From assembly GCA_010015655.1 (NCBI GenBank), contig ML976663.1, positions 1,188,785-1,252,784 on the forward strand: 64,000 bases of DNA, written 5' to 3'. This DNA is from Bimuria novae-zelandiae CBS 107.79. Its lineage: Eukaryota; Ascomycota; Dothideomycetes; Pleosporales; Didymosphaeriaceae. The notes under the pieces are model-generated. The model was not told the origin of the DNA and did not search any database. It saw nothing but the letters and a program-made list of their open reading frames with translations. The position numbers were made by a program, and so were the translations under genes. This document shows, in pieces, positions 32,534-43,045 of the stretch (the first letter of the stretch is position 1; each line of letters starts with the position of its first letter).

Positions 32534-32744
32534 GGAGGGTGAAGAGCGAGATGAGGAGATATTTGGGGTGCTCTGGCGATGGGTTATGTAATTTTCGCCT
32601 GTGATACCCTCATAACTTAGATGTTGCACAAATCCCTAAATACACATTAGAAAGCGAAAACTACAGAAGGATGAGAATAGAGAACTTGTTCTCATACGTT
32701 CATATGATCTCTGGGTATCAAGTACGCCCCATCCTACACCACAT

Positions 32745-34379
32745 TCACCGCCTTCCAGCCCTCCTATCAAACCTCCGCCCCTTCGCACTCAACGCCGCCT
32801 CCAATTGATCCAGCGCATCCGACTTCGTCTTCCTAACAACCACCTGCGACCCTCCCCGCTCGCCACCCTCCGATGTCGACCCAGGAACACGGTTCGTCTT
32901 CATCGTCCGTATCAGCGGCCCCTCATGCCTCGCCCTCTCCACACCGCCCTGATCTTGCCGGAACGGAAACCCAATCGCCTGCAACATAGCATAGCGCACA
33001 GCATCGATGCCTAATCTGCGCCCATCGACGAGCACCTCGGAGCTGCAAGCGAGGATCTCACCCAGTGCGCCGCCACCCATGGGTGGCTTGATCTCGTTGC
33101 GGAGTTTTTCCATTGTCGCGCGGAGCTCTTCGAGTGTGCCTTTGCGCTTTAACCTGTCGAGGCGCTTGCCGTCGAAGCGCTTGATGTCCCGTGCATCGGG
33201 GAGGTAGATCTTATCGAGCTTGGATAGGATGACTTGGTGCGAGACGCCTCCTAAGCGCAGAGAAGCGAGTAAGGAGCGGTCCTTGTCTTTGATGCCGTGC
33301 TGGGCGTCGATCAGGACGAAGACGCGGCGCAGTTGCTTGCGGCCTTGGAGGTACTTCATGATTTCGATGCCCCATTCGGACAGCGAGCCCTCTCCGTATC
33401 CAGGCATGTCCACGATGGTGATACCGCCTGGCCCAACGATCTTCCCGTGTCCGGAGGGCTGTTTCTTATAATGTACGCCACCCATTGGTCCCAGCCCGTA
33501 GAGATTCATCGTCTTGGTGAAGCCTGGGGTAGACGACGTGCGCGCAAGCAGCGCCTTGGTATCCGCATTTACAATCGCATTCAACAAGCTACTCTTGCCT
33601 ACATTACTCCGGCCTACGAATGCTACTTCAGGCACGTCGCTTTCAGGAAACGCGCGGAAGAACGCGACCGATTGGAGGAATTTTGGAGATGCCTTCTTCG
33701 TAAAGAAGTGCTGCGCTTGCGTCTTCTGCGCCATCGTCGGCGCCATCGTCTCCCAGTACCAATTCCAATCCTGCAGCTTGCCATAATGCAGCGACGCATG
33801 ATTGACGGGCTTCTCCGCCGACCATATCTTCACCGGCGGCCTCTCGTCTCCCTTAGATGTATTTGATTGCTCGAGAAAATCGGATCGCCCCGTTTCGACA
33901 TTTGCCGCCGTTTTGTTGAACTGCCTGCCGTGTATGAAGGACGGTGTTTTAATCCCTTTCTTAACGAGTGGTCTCTTTCCGCTCTTTGCTCGTGGCTCGA
34001 CAGGTACATGCACAGGCGGCGCGTCAGGGAGTGCGCGTTTTCGTATATCAGGGGGCGCAATTCGGGCTTCGGTATGTGGTATTCTTTTTCGTGATCGCGC
34101 AATGTATTGGCCGTCGTCGAGGTTGACCTTCAGTCCGGAGTCATACACTGGTCGATTGATGCCCTTGAGAGAACCTGATCGCCTGGCTATTCCCTCTTCC
34201 TTCCTCGCAATGGCGCCATAGTGTTTGGCGATGCGAAAGCTGGCGGCTTCACGAGAAGAGGAAGACTTGTAGCTGCGTTGCGCGTGTACAGTAGGATTGT
34301 ACGGCGCTCTGTAGGACCTGCCGATAGTATCCAAGCAATTTCGACATATATACCGTGGTGTCGAAGACCATGAAGACAT
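32745..34379 (-). CDS. MRX8: EngB/YihA-type GTPase, probable mitochondrial ribosome assembly factor (Mrx8-like), 544 aa
   Basis: Circularly compact Era-like GTPase of the EngB family, linked to large-subunit ribosome assembly in bacteria and to mitochondrial translation in yeast (Mrx8). The nucleotide-binding motifs are G1 GRSNVGKSS (256-264), G2 in SSTPGFTKT, G3 DMPGYGEG (324-331) and G4 SKLD (386-389). The ~230 residues before the GTPase domain are basic and disordered with an Arg/Ser/Tyr-rich start, consistent with a mitochondrial presequence and extension. The first ATG (34377-34379, MSSWSSTPRYICRNC) is chosen; the frame upstream has no other ATG. It is divergent from FMC1, with 196 bp between start codons. 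Confidence 0.88.
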   Translation of the reverse strand: MSSWSSTPRYICRNCLDTIGRSYRAPYNPTVHAQRSYKSSSSREAASFRIAKHYGAIARKEEGIARRSGSLKGINRPVYDSGLKVNLDDGQYIARSRKRIPHTEARIAPPDIRKRALPDAPPVHVPVEPRAKSGKRPLVKKGIKTPSFIHGRQFNKTAANVETGRSDFLEQSNTSKGDERPPVKIWSAEKPVNHASLHYGKLQDWNWYWETMAPTMAQKTQAQHFFTKKASPKFLQSVAFFRAFPESDVPEVAFVGRSNVGKSSLLNAIVNADTKALLARTSSTPGFTKTMNLYGLGPMGGVHYKKQPSGHGKIVGPGGITIVDMPGYGEGSLSEWGIEIMKYLQGRKQLRRVFVLIDAQHGIKDKDRSLLASLRLGGVSHQVILSKLDKIYLPDARDIKRFDGKRLDRLKRKGTLEELRATMEKLRNEIKPPMGGGALGEILACSSEVLVDGRRLGIDAVRYAMLQAIGFPFRQDQGGVERARHEGPLIRTMKTNRVPGSTSEGGERGGSQVVVRKTKSDALDQLEAALSAKGRRFDRRAGRR

Positions 34380-34575
34380 TGTTGGGTAAAAGTCGAGAAA
34401 CGCGGTCTTTCGAAGCCACCGCAAAGTTAACAGGGGGCCCAAGCTCTCTTCCGCGTTAGGGAACCTTTCGCCGCATCACCTCCGCGTCTCCACGACCCCA
34501 TCCCAAACCATCTATAACGTCTCCACCTGTGGCTCAAACCGTTTATCAAAACTTTGCGATTCGAAACCGACCACA

Positions 34576-34959
34576 ATGATCTCCCAAGCGCCCCAAATCC
34601 GCTCCCTCTACCGGCGCATCCTCCGCGAACTCCCCTCGCCGGGCCCCTTGGCACCTTCCACGCGCTCCGCCAGTACCCCGCCTAAATTCCGCTCGACATC
34701 GCACCAAAAGCTTTCCGCGCCCTCTTCGATTCAGAAGCGCATACGGTACTCATTCGCAAACCCCAATGGAGCCAACGAATCCAGTCAGATAGCACAGGCG
34801 GAGCAATTCGTGCAGTATGTGCAGGCGCAGAGGATGTACGCGACGCTGATCGAGCGGTACAATCCTGGCATGGGAATGAGTGAGGAGGAGAGAGTGCGAT
34901 TGTCAGCACGGAGGGTGGGTGTGGATTTACCGACAGAGTTTAAGAAGGGAGAGCAGTGA
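34576..34959 (+). CDS. FMC1: Fmc1-type mitochondrial ATP synthase assembly factor (LYR-like), 127 aa
   Basis: Fmc1 stabilises the Atp12 chaperone in F1-ATPase assembly. The protein starts with the LYR-like helix RSLYRRILRELP (residues 9-20). A second conserved helix QAEQFVQYVQAQRMYATLIE and the highly typical ending YNPGMGMSEEERVRLSARRV follow, with VDLPTEF after that. Size and order match fungal Fmc1. Single exon. The divergent partner is another mitochondrial protein (the EngB-type GTPase), so co-regulation from the short shared promoter is plausible. Confidence 0.88.
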   Translation: MISQAPQIRSLYRRILRELPSPGPLAPSTRSASTPPKFRSTSHQKLSAPSSIQKRIRYSFANPNGANESSQIAQAEQFVQYVQAQRMYATLIERYNPGMGMSEEERVRLSARRVGVDLPTEFKKGEQ

Positions 34960-35531
34960 GGGAGTGGACTGAGTGCACAGAGGAGGGATACGGATGCAGC
35001 AGGGGAGCAAGGGAAGGTTGGAAGAGCGTGGACAATGTATACAAATGTACACTATCGACTGATTGAAAGGTTACAAGATGTGGGCCACCAGGCAGACCCG
35101 TCTAATAAGCGCTGCAAGGCACAAATGCCGCTAATGGAAGGGTATGGAACTTTTCCATCTTAACGCCGAAATAAAACATGTAGAATCCGCCCTGATATCT
35201 CGATCATGCACACTCCTTGACAATGCCGTGACAAACCCAATCAAGTGCTTCTTCGCTCAGTTGCTGCTTTGCTTCAGCCGAGGGTGGTCTTTCGTCCATG
35301 GAATCCGCGGCCACCAGCGCGACTATGACCACGACCACGTTCAAAGTCGCGTCCTCTTCCTCGTCCACGATGATGGCCACGGCCTCCACCAGACTCTCGA
35401 AGCGCCTTGTCATCAATGTTGTTCTGTTCATCACCAGTCTGTCCGTGTTCTTGGCCTTGTCCAAGGCCTACAGAAGAAAAGGAAGATTAGTGAACGGATC
35501 AAGAATGCCTCGCGACATGATAGAAAGCAGG
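34960..35531. other. Convergent intergenic region of FMC1 and SRP40
   Basis: Two overlapping opposite-strand frames (35204-35464 minus; 35298-35564 plus) occur here. Neither has a recognisable domain, and they are most likely shadows of one another. Confidence 0.4.
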
Positions 35532-36785
35532 CTAGTCCTCAAATTTAATACCTTTGCCGCCTGACGTGTCAATCATGCCACCCCGGTAGGAGCCCCTCTT
35601 CTTCTTGTTCTTTTCCTTGGTGAAGCCTTTGCCCTTGGTGACGACCAAGTCGGCGTGAGCGCGGTCAGCATAGTCGTACGACCGGTATTCGTTGCTGGCG
35701 AAACGCGGGTCGACGGGAGTGTCAGGCTTGACGCGCTGGAACCGCTTCTCGACATGGTTCTTCTTTTTGGCCGGGCCATCCACGGCGGGAGAATCGGAGT
35801 GCTTGCGCTTGTTGCCAGCGGCGGGTTCTGGAGAACCAGGTCCAACGGTGCGGCTGGAGTCGCTCTTCTCCTCTTTCTCCAAATCCGACGAGTCGCTCTC
35901 GGAAGAGCTGGAGTCGCTGCTTGACGATGAGAAGTCTTCCTTCGTCACGGCTGACTTCTTGCTCGCCTTCTTCGTAGGAGCAGCTTCCGACTCGCTGTCA
36001 GAGGAAGAAGAATCCGACTCGCTTGAGGAGTCAGAGCTCGACGACGACGAGGAAGATGAGACGGGGGCCGCCTTCTTGCTCTTCGCTTTGGTCTCCGACT
36101 CGGAAGCAGAGCTTGAGTCGCTCGAAGAGTCGCTCGAGGAGCTTGAATCGTCGGATGCGGGTAGAGGGACGTTCGCAGGCTCGACGTCGGAGTCACTGTC
36201 GGAGCTGCTGGACGAGGACGAGGACGAAGCAGAGGACGAAGCAGAGGACGAAGCAACGGAGGCGGCTCGCTTGGGCTTGGGCTTGGGCTTCTCATCGTCG
36301 TCTGAGTCGGAGCTCGAGTCGGAAGAGGAGCCAGAGCTGGAAGAGTCAGAGTCGGCATCATTCGCACCTGCCTTCGGTGGAGCAGCTGCTTCCACTTCGG
36401 AGTCGCTCGAATCGCTATCGGAGGCATTGCTGCTGTCGTCGCTGGATTCGCTGCTGTCCGCGCTCTTCGTATCGACTTCCATCGCGTCGGATGTATCTTT
36501 GGCCGTCTTCTCCCATTGTTCGTACAGCGTGGTTAGGCTAGGCAGGTCCTTGGGAGCAGCTGCAGTCGTGGCGGTTGCAGCCTCGGCCTGGAGCTTGCTG
36601 GCGGCCTCGGTGTACCCGTGTTCGCTCAAGAAGGACTGGACGAGGTTCAGAAGCGGGCCGGGAGCTTGAGCTCGTTTCGCAACCGACTTCTTGGACTTTT
36701 CGACTCGCCCGCCGGCGACCTTGTTCGAAGCTGGTTGTTTCTTGTCGCGGCCGGTCGCCTTTTTGGCGTTCTGGATGCGCGCCAT
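35532..36785 (-). CDS. SRP40: Nucleolar Srp40/Nopp140 homologue, 417 aa
   Basis: Nopp140-family chaperone of snoRNPs and RNA polymerase I. A basic N-terminus is followed by a LisH dimerisation motif (about 43-67: LLNLVQSFLSEHGYTEAASK). A very long central tract of Ser/acidic blocks (about 100-320) alternates with Lys/Ala/Pro linkers, the hallmark casein kinase 2 target repeats. The conserved SRP40 C-terminal domain closes the protein (FQRVKPDTPVDPRFASNEYR, RAHADLVVTKGKGFTKEKNK, GGMIDTSGGKGIKFED). Single exon. On the opposite strand the serine tracts create a long acidic frame (35692-36669) that is a shadow. It is divergent from SEC3, with 504 bp between starts. Confidence 0.93.
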   Translation of the reverse strand: MARIQNAKKATGRDKKQPASNKVAGGRVEKSKKSVAKRAQAPGPLLNLVQSFLSEHGYTEAASKLQAEAATATTAAAPKDLPSLTTLYEQWEKTAKDTSDAMEVDTKSADSSESSDDSSNASDSDSSDSEVEAAAPPKAGANDADSDSSSSGSSSDSSSDSDDDEKPKPKPKRAASVASSSASSSASSSSSSSSSDSDSDVEPANVPLPASDDSSSSSDSSSDSSSASESETKAKSKKAAPVSSSSSSSSSDSSSESDSSSSDSESEAAPTKKASKKSAVTKEDFSSSSSDSSSSESDSSDLEKEEKSDSSRTVGPGSPEPAAGNKRKHSDSPAVDGPAKKKNHVEKRFQRVKPDTPVDPRFASNEYRSYDYADRAHADLVVTKGKGFTKEKNKKKRGSYRGGMIDTSGGKGIKFED

Positions 36786-37289
36786 GGTGTTGAGCAGCGT
36801 CGGATTGGTGGCCCTGGGTCGAGTAGCGGGTAAGGATCTGGTAATTGTGTGGTGTTGTTGCAGGTGTACGAGTAGAAAAAAAAGTTGGGGCAGAATATCA
36901 AGCCTCGCTGTGGCGGGGCACGCTAAGCTCGAACGAATGCCCCCGTCTCGGACGCTGCACCAGGCGTGCTGCGGGCCGTCTCATAGCACCTACACGACAG
37001 ACAGAACTCCTCGAGCTGCTACAACAGCGCCCGCCATTCACCGTCCCGTGCCTCTAATCCACCCTGCCACGCCAGCGACGTCCCCAGATCCGCGCACTTG
37101 TCGCCAAAAATTGCAGACACCATTGCCGTCACCCGCCCCATAGATCCTGTCGGTCGGCACCCATTGATGGTCACATCTTGCGCAATCACTGCCTGCGCCT
37201 AGAGGCATCTCTCTTGCCGCTTGCTTTGCACATGTCTCTGCACCACGGCGGGGCATTCATCTGGAGCTGCCAGCGCGCGCTGAACGACC
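36786..37289. other. Divergent promoter region of SRP40 and SEC3
   Basis: GC-rich, with no recognised elements and no gene seen. Confidence 0.5.
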
Positions 37290-40200
37290 ATGGACCCGAG
37301 GCCCTCCAACTACTCCAACGGCACTGGGAGCACGGGAAGGCCCAGCAATGAGAGCAGGCGACCGCCTGGAACTCCTGGAGGGCCGCCATCTTCCGACCGC
37401 TCCTCTGCGCGGTCCGGCTCGGTCTTGTCCCGCGCTGAGAAGTTCGAAGAAGAACGACGAAGGATCACCGCAAGCTGCTTCTCCAAACTGGTATCGAAAG
37501 GACAGCGTACGTTTATTCTCTACGTCTTCCACAGGGCGGCGTTTCTCGCTTCTTCGAAGGCAGAACAGTCGTCAGCACATTGCTAACCTGGGCAGTGCTT
37601 GAATCCTACATCACACACATCCGCATCATAGAAGATGCTGCGTACCCACAGTCTCCACCTGCGCCGAACTCGGATCCCAAAAATAAAAAGCAGAGAGTCG
37701 TCATTATCGGGGTGAAGTGGAATGACGAAGTTCGGATACACAAAGGGCGCGAGAACACGAATGGTAGCTTCTCTATTGGGAAGACGTGGAGCATGGCGGA
37801 CCTTTCTCTCATTGAGAACTACGTACACGCGGATACTTCCCGTGCTGATCCGCAATTTAGACAATGGGCAGGCGTCAGCGGCTTTATGTTCATGATCACG
37901 AAGCCCTACTACTGGGAAGCGAATACAGAAAAAGAGAAGGAATTCTTCGTTGCCAGCGTGACCAAAGTCTATCACAAATACCACGATAAGTATCATCGCA
38001 AGGAAGGCAAATACCCTCTGTTGGCTGGCTTCACCGAGAATGAGGTTTTGGCACTGACAGAAAATCGTCCTTATGCTGCAACCGAAGAAGGTCGCGCCGC
38101 ATATGACGCCTGGATGGAATACTGGCGTCCCCGCCTTGGGGAGAATGAAAAACCTCCGCCAGATGCCCCTGGTCCGTATGCTCGTTGGGAACGGCCGCAA
38201 ATACCGCGGCCACCGCGGTCAGAGGAAGAGTTCGGTCGCATGCTTCCAGGAGAGCGGGATGGGCCTGTGAATCCGAGGCGCCCACCTCCTCCAGGAGACA
38301 GAAGGCCTCCTCCACGTCCCCCTACTGCAGATGGTGAACCGCGCCAGAGACGGCCTGGTCCACCCCCGATTTCAGATAGGGCAGATCCCGCCATTTTCAG
38401 TGCGTCACCCGGAGATGGTCGTATGCCACCTGTTTCTCCTCGGTTTGGAGCCCCTGGCAAGGGCACACCATCACCCCTTGGCCTTCAGGCTGGTCCCGGG
38501 CGACGGCCCTCGGTGGACCAGAATATGCGCGGTCGTCCAAGCAGAGAGAATATGGCACTGAGGCCGTCCGCTAGTCGGGAACGCTTACAACCAGCGCCTG
38601 GGTCGGTACCGCCAGTGCCGATTCCTTCACCGCGACGATTAGACCCTCCGTTATCACGCTCCGAATTGCGTCCCAGGACTACAGATACTACAGCAAGCGC
38701 GTCATCCATTCCCGCGAGTCTCAGCCCAGGAAGGCCGACTTTCTCAGACGATGCTCGTTCCCAACGATCTCAACATTCAATGGAGCGACCTTCATTTGAT
38801 GGAGCAGGCTCGCGGGTACCACCTGTGGAAGACCGTAAACCATATGCGAATGGGTACCCCCAAGCACCCATGCAACGTGACCCGTCTCCCAGGGGCCTAC
38901 GGCCCGGCACTGCTCAGAGTAACGCCAGCTCTTCAAATCTTCGAAATAAAGGCCCTGATGTTCTTCAAGACGAACCGCGAAATTTTGGGGCAGGGGTTGC
39001 TCCCCCCGAACGAAGGAGGCCGCCGATGGAGAATCGGCCGGCGCCGTTATCGCAACGGAGCTTTGATAGCCAACCTAGTGGTCCTAATACTGAATTTCAC
39101 ACACCTGCTCAATCTCCACCGCCCATAGAACCTCCACTCAGAAGGAGACCGCAGGACATACCTGAACGGCCCAAACCAGCCCCACCGGAGTCACCAATCC
39201 CGGTATTTGAAGATGCCGTTCCCGACCGTTTACGCACGGCACCTTCTCCTGCACCGATGTCGCCGCTTGCACAACCTCCTCCCCCGCCTACCTCTCCGCT
39301 ACCACAAATACCCAAGGCACCCGAGCAGAAGGAGCCATTGCTTGCCGCAGACCCCCCTCCTGCCATAGAACAACCTCCTGCAGCGCAAAAACTGACTGTA
39401 ACCGTGCCGGAGCCTCCTGACGAGCCGGCGAAAGAGCCCGAAGCCGCACCAGAAGTGAAGTCAAGTTCTCCCACGTCCGCAAATGACAAGGAGGGCACTC
39501 CCACCACCAGTCCTGTGGATACAAAAATGGGCAAGGCTGGCGCAGCAAATGCATTCCGGAAGTTGGCCACTGCCGCAGGCGCTTTCAAAGCCCCGGGTGC
39601 TTTTGTGCCTCGTGCTGGTGGTGCAGCTGCGAAGAGGCTGAACCAAGAGGAGAAGAAGTCTGACGAGCCTGACGGTATTAGTGCGGTGTTTGTTCCTCAG
39701 CGACATGCACCAAAGGAAGAAATCAAGGAAAAGTCGTTAGAGGAAGTCAAAGGCAAGCCTGATCGGTCATCAAAGGACCGCTTATCCATACAAACCGAGA
39801 TTGTTCCCGAAGTGAAGGTTTCTGCGCCCTTATCGCCAACACCGGTGGCTCTCAAAGACGAGGGGCCGAAGCCACCTGAACGCACTGCATCGCCAAGTGT
39901 AGAAGACGAAAAGGCTGCCACGAAGCCTCAGGCCGAACTTGAAGTGCGGCGCAAGAGACGGAGATCCAACCAGCAGATGAAGAACATCTCCAGGCTGGGG
40001 ATCGACCCGAATATATTGGATGAGCGGGGACTTGAATTCGAGACGCTGCTTTCTGAATTTGGTTGGGGCAGCAGCGAGCTTTCCGCCAAAAATATCGAAT
40101 CGCTGGAATCCGACATCAAGCGCGAAATTGCCCGGGTAGAAGCGGGTAGCTGGTTAAACCATCTTGAGCAGAAAGACGACCGTGTTGAGGCCGTCGAGAA

Positions 40201-42441
40201 GCTTTTAGATCGCGCCATCGCAGAGTGCGACGAACTTGAAGGTCTCCTGACTCTTTACAACGTGGAACTTAGTGTAAGTGCCTGCCTTCGCAAACTATTG
40301 AATGGAGACTAATGCTTGAAGCAGAGCTTGAACGATGATATTGCATTTATCGAAGCCCAAAGCCAGGGCTTGCAAGTCCAGACAGCTAACCAGCGGCTGC
40401 TACAAAATGAGCTGAAGCAGCTTGTCGACACTATATCCATCACTGAAGACCAACTTATTCCGCTTAGGCGTGAACCTATCGGTAAAGTCCACGGCTTGCA
40501 ATTAATCGAATCCTCTCTGGTACTTTTATACAAAGCTCTGATAACTATCGATCCCGCCTTCGTTGACAGCAGCCGTGCAGTGGGTGCCGACAGCCTCAAC
40601 AAGATGACCAGTTCTGGCTTCGGCAACAGCGAATTGGCTTCAATGCAAGCTCTGCAAGAAAAGAAAGATCGCTACCTCAATGAAGGCGCTATGTTCCTCG
40701 ATCGATTGAAGAAGCATATGGAGATAACATTCGGCGCCGCATTCCTGCAAACCAAGGATACCCTGCGAAACATCGATCAGAGGTCCATGCCTTCGACTAG
40801 AGCTAATATTGAAGCACATGACGCAGGACGAAGTATGTTGTGGATGCTAAGTCCTGTGATCCTATTCGCCAAGGAGATCGATCGAGCTTCCTGGGATGCT
40901 CTTATCCGCATGTACCAAAATCAAGCTGGTGCAGTTTACCAAGAAGAGGTTCGGGACAACATTCTATCCTGGAAGCGTTTTGCTCGTAAACCGACTGGCG
41001 ACGAGCAAGAGCTCTTGTTTACCGCACAGGAAAAGGAACCGGAAAGTCTCACTGGTGCCGCCAGAAAACTCACTGTTAAGCGTAGCCAAACCCTAGCTCG
41101 TGGGCTTCGAGCAGCATCGAGCGATAAGGACATTAAGGCGAACAAGACTCAGGACGGAAAGTTGTTCGCTTTCGACGTATTCGCCAGAGTCCTTGAAGAT
41201 ATTGGCCCCGTGCTACTCACAGAGCAGAACTTCATCACGGAATTCTTTCACGCCACGTCAACCGACTCGGTAGACTTTCCGGAAGCTGTAGCGAGGGCAA
41301 GGCCCGAAAACCGTCGCGGGCCAAATCTATGGACCCGAAAGCAGTACGAGGCGGATAGAGCGATGGCTAAACGAGTCGCCGAAGTCATGGAGGATATTTT
41401 CGCTTTCTGGCCCACCGAAATTCAAAATATGGTTGAGTGGGCTGTGAATTCTGATCCACTGCAAGGCGTGGGTATTCTCTGCGCCGTCGATCGAAAGCTC
41501 GTTGAAATTGAGGAAACCAATCAAGACTTCCTCACACGCAACTTGCAAAAGGTACATGAGCGTCTCACCGGTCTCTTCAGTCGTTTTGTGGACGAACAGA
41601 TCCGCGCCATTGAGGATACGAAGGTGAAAATCAAAAAGCGCAGGGGTGTCATCGCCTTCATGAAAACATTCCCCCACTTCTCCGTTGTCATTGAAAATAT
41701 GTTACCTGCAGCCGACGAACAGGAGCACCTCGAAATACGACGCATGGTTGATGATGCGTACCAGAAGATCAACAAAGCCATGTTCGAAAGCTTGAAAGTC
41801 ATCGCCAAGGAGTCGCCAGCTGTCATGGCTTCTCAAGGACAAGCTGATCCTGAAGACAAGGAAGCGCTCAACTACCACATTCTGCTCATCGAGAACATGA
41901 ATCACTACATCGAGGAGGTCGATGCACGATCTGATCCGGTGTTGTTGGACTGGAAAGCAAAGGCCCAGGACGAATTGAAGGAGCACATGGACCTTTACGT
42001 GGACGCGGTGATTCGGCGGCCACTCGGTAAACTTCTGGTGAGTTACTATTGTGTGTTCAAGACTATGACTTGTACTAATATGTTCCCCAGGAATTCATTG
42101 AGTCCACGGAAACATTGCTCACACAGCCCGGTGCCAGCGCGCCAGCGATCGCTCAACGGTCATCCCACTCACGCTCCGTCTTCAAAAAACTGGTGCACTC
42201 GTTCGACCAAAAGGAGATTCGCAAGGGCATCGAGTCCCTCAAGAAGCGGGTCGATAAGCACTTCGGCGACGCCGATGACCCAACCATCAGCCGCGACCTG
42301 GTGTTTAAGGTGCTCAAGGAGTGCGAGAAGAAGTACGACAACGTTTGCGACCGCACGATCCATATCAACCAAGATGTGTACTCGGGCGAGGTAGAGATGG
42401 ACTGGAGTGCCAGTGACGTCGCTGCTGCATTCAGGAGATAA
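37290..42441 (+). CDS. SEC3: Exocyst complex subunit Sec3, about 1652 aa, four exons
   Basis: Sec3 marks exocytic sites by binding PI(4,5)P2 and Rho GTPases and tethers secretory vesicles at the growing tip. Exons 37290-37506, 37596-40273, 40325-42037 and 42091-42441; donors GTACGT, GTAAGT, GTGAGT; phases 1,0,0 close. Residues about 55-190 form the PIP2-binding PH-like domain (RRITASCFSKLVSKGQ, LLESYITHIRIIEDAAYPQS, WSMADLSLIENYVHAD, FMFMITKPYYWEANTEKEKE). A long Pro/Arg/Ser-rich disordered linker (about 220-780) follows. Coiled coils (LEFETLLSEFGWGSSELSAK) and the helical Sec3 C-terminal rod come next, ending in FKVLKECEKKYDNVCDRTIH. The linker makes it longer than yeast Sec3 (about 1336 aa), as in other filamentous fungi. 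Confidence 0.93.
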
Positions 42442-43045
42442 AGAGACATACGGAAGACTAGGTCTCGATTCTGTTTAACATGCACCCACCTATATCTGTA
42501 TCTTGTCATTAAAACTTGGTGTCATTTGCATAGCATGTCGCTGTTTGCGAAAGGGGTGTATGAGTTTTTACAATGGCGTTCTGGGTAATAGGGTTGTGTC
42601 TCAAACATGTTAGGCGCTTGGGTGGGCGTTACTTGCTTCTTTTCCAAGAGGGTTGCGAGATATCATGCTATCTAACATTGGGGACTTGGGTGGGGGTATA
42701 CAAATTAAAGTTTACGTTACGCTGTTCAGCATGTTACACTTCCTTGCATTGGACGCTGAAGTTTGGTATTTGGATTGTCAGAGCTTGAAGAGAATACTAC
42801 AATATTGAGTCCAGCGGCGAGCCGGCAGGCCTATTTATCGGTTTACGCTTACAAAGGCTTAGGAAGTTGGGGTTGGAAGATTCAATCGTGAATACGAGGA
42901 TGTGGTCTGTGCGCCGGTTGACTCACCTGCGTCAAGACGACAGAACAAAGTGCAAGGAGAAGCACTCACTCTAAGATACTCAATTTTCAAAACGGATGCA
43001 TTTTTCGTAAATCATCTTGAGAAATTTTAACCGTCCTATCTCAGC
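42442..43045. other. Intergenic
   Basis: SEC3 3' flank and the promoter of the next gene. Nothing recognised. Confidence 0.5.

Noticed and set aside
35204..35564. Overlapping opposite-strand small frames between FMC1 and SRP40
   Set aside because: Each is the mirror of the other, and neither has a family or splice support. The minus one (ending DWVCHGIVKECA) is the less unlikely.
35692..36669. 325-codon acidic + strand frame
   Set aside because: It is the complement of the Ser/acidic repeats of SRP40. The minus strand has LisH and SRP40 C-terminal motifs, while this frame has only repeats.
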